The notes beneath the pieces were generated by a model that did no database searches, was not told the DNA's origin, and saw only the letters and a list, made by a program, of their open reading frames with translations. Shown one piece after another: positions 61,385 through 64,000 of a stretch of 64,000 nucleotides of DNA (position 1 is the first letter of the stretch; every line of letters begins with the position of its first letter). The position numbers and the translations under genes are program-made. The stretch is from Mesodorylaimus sp. YZB2_4 (Eukaryota > Nematoda > Enoplea > Dorylaimida > Dorylaimidae): positions 1 to 64,000 of the forward strand of contig JASANH010000626.1 in NCBI GenBank assembly GCA_030248295.1, read 5' to 3'.

Positions 61385-63269
61385 CTAGACAGGGCACTTG
61401 GGTAATTTGCAGGCCCCTTGCCAATCGCTGAACGATGGCCCCTTCACGTTCTGCACGAAAGTGTCCAACTCGCACCATTCCTTGCCCGCGCAGAACTCGA
61501 GTTCTTTCAACTCAGCCAGGCGGTGATCGGGGTTGGTCGGGTCTGGTTCGTGGAAGATGAAACGGACGCTGGGCGAAGGGGTGTCGGTGTACTCCAGAAT
61601 CAAACCAGCCGAGGTTGGTGTCTCAGCTACGTCTTCAGCCTTCATCAATCGGATGAGGGACAAGACGGTTTCCGTGTGGGCAGCATAGAAGTGACCAGCG
61701 CGTCCTTTGATACTTCCATTCCTAACTGATTGCAAAGTTTGGATGATTTGATCCAGCCATAATCCGGCCATGATGCGGGCGCATTCGCTGTCGTTTGCGC
61801 AAAGGATCTGATGCGCCTCGGCGAACGAATTGATGGCAGCGACCATGTCTTTTGGTGGGTAGCCTTCCAAACTTGGTTTCGTCACCCAGGTCGGCAATGG
61901 AACATTGAAAAGTCTCTGAAACGAAACAGTACTGAAACAGTACAGCCTGTCCTGCTTCAGCAGCACCCTACGCAGATATAAGACACGCAACGGATTTATA
62001 ATAAGTTTTGATAAATAAATTCCCGGGATCAGTAGACATTCAAGATAACTGTACAATCAAAACTCCTTATCAGGGCTGCCAAGGGGGTCGATCTGATGTG
62101 AGGCCCCTGAAACTTTGGTGAGGCGTGAAATGAGCAGGGCTCCCTCTCACGCTCCTTTTGGGAGGCCCTTACAGTATAGGCAAGGTGGCCGCTGCGGAAA
62201 TCATGATTCGAAGTGCCCTGCACGTTCGTTATACGACTGGGTCCGTATTATTTGAGGGTAGAGCTTTTGCACTACGCCAGAACCCAAGGCAGCCAAACAA
62301 GTCTTCCGACCTAGCCCATGGCTGAAACATCACCCTAACGGGTGACGCTCCGAGCTGCCGGCTCCGTGCAGAGTATCGATCGTCAGTCGAGCCTCTACTC
62401 GGTTACGCCACTGCTGATGGCACAGGTGGCTGACACTGGACCATTAATCTCACAATCAGAGGAGCTGGTTTAATTCCCGCTTAGGGCCAAGTTTTTGACC
62501 ATATATATCTGATACAAATGCAAGACAATCGTGCTCTACGAGCCCATACCATGTTTCCAATATTGTCAGCCACATCAGCTAGGTCGCTGAGTGAGGCATT
62601 GAGCCCGCTGCTCTTTGCAATGTATTCCACCAGCTGCTTGTCCCTATTCAGCCACTCGTTGGCAGGTTCATCAGTGTCATCGCTGATACCCTGGTAGGCT
62701 TCGGTATAGTGCGGGCACTTGACATTGTACATTCGGAGGAGCGGGTCGTTGATTTCGTACGGCATTGCAGTCCAGATCAAGGACGGATTCCAGACGGCAC
62801 GCCCCTTGGGCGGAAACAAACCAGCCATACATGACTGTAAAGTCTGTTGGCAACGTTCGGCGCTCGAGCTGTATGCTTTCACCTGAAATGGGAAGTTGAG
62901 AAAGGTAAAAGAACACAAGAACTAACCTTGGAAGGAGAGAATTCGGCCGGAATCAGGTTGTTATACCGGGTGCGTAAAAATTGCCCAAGCGTGTACGCCT
63001 GTCGTTTGCCGATCTAGGTAAAAAAGGAGTTGACGAGGTTGACGAGGTTGGCAAAGAGTGTCTGGGCTGCACTAGACATGTGGGTATTTCGATGCAGCAC
63101 TAATTTTAGCTGTAGCTAATTTCATACATGATGCATTGAGGGTTGCCGAGTAAGGCAAAGCAAAGTAGCTTACATTGGTCAACTGGCTTGCACCTTCCCA
63201 AGCCCATTCTTCGTGAGATGTGTCTCCTTTGAGAAACTGAGCCGGATTACGGTTGCCGTGACGAAATCC
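61385..63269 (-). CDS. histidine acid phosphatase family protein, 5' end not found
   Basis: Exons in order: 63174-63269, 62927-63013, 62550-62882, 61385-61915; all junctions phase 0; 348 residues, compared with about 400 for the family, so an N-terminal exon with the signal peptide is missing, perhaps beyond 63.6 kb. The active-site RHGNRNP opens the first exon found, matching the family RHGxRxP. TLGQFLRTRYN and AERCQQTLQSCMAGLFPP follow as in lysosomal and prostatic acid phosphatases. The second catalytic motif reads AAHTETV where most members have H-D-T-T: the proton-donor Asp is replaced by Thr, with Glu next to it, closer to the HAE form of MINPP-type inositol phosphatases. Conserved cysteines near the C-terminus (FCAGKEWCELDTF) fit a secreted or lysosomal enzyme. 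Intron 3 (61916-62549) contains repeat copy 2. Confidence 0.85.
62229..62370 (+). repeat. dispersed repeat, copy 2
   Basis: Second copy of the repeat at 45097-45236, same orientation in the window, lying in intron 3 of the phosphatase gene on its antisense side. The copies share CAAGTCTTCCGACCTAG and neighbouring blocks with scattered substitutions. Confidence 0.6.
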
Positions 63270-64000
63270 CTGGAAAGAAGGATCGTGTAACATGCATGGA
63301 AGAATGCAAAACACCACCCACCCTTGTGTCAATATGCAAACTGGATAAGCAGTTATATAAACCTATCTGCTATGGCACCCAATCCTAGTGCATGGCTTGC
63401 TCACACAACCACCTTGGTCCAAAAGGCAACTTCTACACCTAGCGACTCTCAGTGCATCCTCGCTCGCCCAGGTTTCACCCATTGCATACCACTATGACGA
63501 ATTTGACATTGTCAGCCGAAGGCAGCTCTTGATTGGAAACAGCCAAATTCACAAACAAAGCCGAAACTAGGAAACGAAGCAGCATAGTTGAATACCGGCT
63601 GTACTAACCGACCTTCCTCGTCAGGTGTGACTACCAGGACTGTCTCGGCCGGATGACTTTGCTGAGGTCTACTCGGGAAATGAGCTGGAACGATACAGTA
63701 GCCACCGCACTTTCGTACCCGACCGCGAAGAGTACTCAGACTTAATAGTCTTGAGTACAGTCGAACCAGTCATGGTGCCAAAAACTAGTCTTCTGCCACA
63801 TATTGTTCTCCACACACGGCAAATAAGGAGGCCATAAAAAAACACAATGCAGGCATGAAACGTTTGTGGGCGGCACGGACTGGGTGGCACCATCTCTCTG
63901 GCTTTCTTATTATGCCCGTTAGCCATTATGATGCCCGCTGAAACGAATTTGTGCCGTTTTGGTTAGTCCTCCCTTTTACTGTGCATACCCTACTCTATCC
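63270..64000. other. right edge: probable 5' part of the phosphatase gene
   Basis: A minus-strand frame at about 63616-63683 reads HPAETVLVVTPDEE and is preceded by an acceptor-like TTCCAG, so it could be an upstream exon, but its end phase does not fit the RHG exon directly. The remaining sequence to 64000 has nothing recognised. Confidence 0.25.

Overview
This window is animal nuclear DNA: multi-exon genes with GT-AG introns, many of them only 51-64 nt long, polypyrimidine/TTTCAG acceptors, and metazoan-only families (plexin, ALP/Enigma-type PDZ-LIM protein, Gemin3, DEG/ENaC channel, SLC22 transporter, NK-like homeobox, FBA-type F-box proteins). Gene spacing is moderate (13 genes in 64 kb). 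A compact protostome genome fits, and a small ecdysozoan such as a tardigrade is a reasonable guess, but nothing in the window fixes the species.

Layout. 1-3 kb: a DEG/ENaC channel (minus). 3-19.8 kb: no gene recognised; it holds a G/C-tract inverted-repeat element (4.26-5.03 kb), a tRNA-like SINE head (8.56 kb) and six exact copies of TGGTCACTC, and probably includes a long 5' intron or control region of the next gene. 19.85-28.94 kb: a complete plexin in 15 coding exons (plus). 29-31.4 kb: spacer with a piggyBac-like non-autonomous element carrying a 54-bp-stem hairpin. 31.6-32.7 kb: MATH-BTB protein (minus). 34.25-35.9 kb: a large inverted-repeat element. 37.1-38.3 kb: NK-like homeobox gene with an eh1 motif (plus), convergent with an orphan zinc-finger gene (38.9-40.5 kb, minus). 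41.2-42.1 kb: secreted HExxH metallopeptidase (plus), convergent with an SLC22 transporter (42.3-44.1 kb, minus). 45.8-49.8 kb: Gemin3/DDX20 helicase (plus). 50.8-55.2 kb: Zasp-type PDZ-LIM protein (plus). 55.6-60.8 kb: three tandem FBA-type F-box genes (minus). 61.4-63.3 kb and probably further: a histidine acid phosphatase (minus).

The genes do not form a pathway; the neighbourhood is a normal mixed eukaryotic one. Exon models for plexin, Gemin3, Zasp, the homeobox gene, the zinc-finger gene, the F-box genes and the phosphatase were built by hand from splice sites and reading phase, and every junction given keeps frame. The most interesting points are five YSRxxLL-type repeats (eIF4E-binding-like) in the Gemin3 C-terminal region; a nonsense codon exactly at the last codon of exon 3 in one F-box copy; the changed catalytic HD motif of the acid phosphatase; a piggyBac-like MITE with a nested long hairpin; and the repeated TGGTCACTC motif upstream of plexin.
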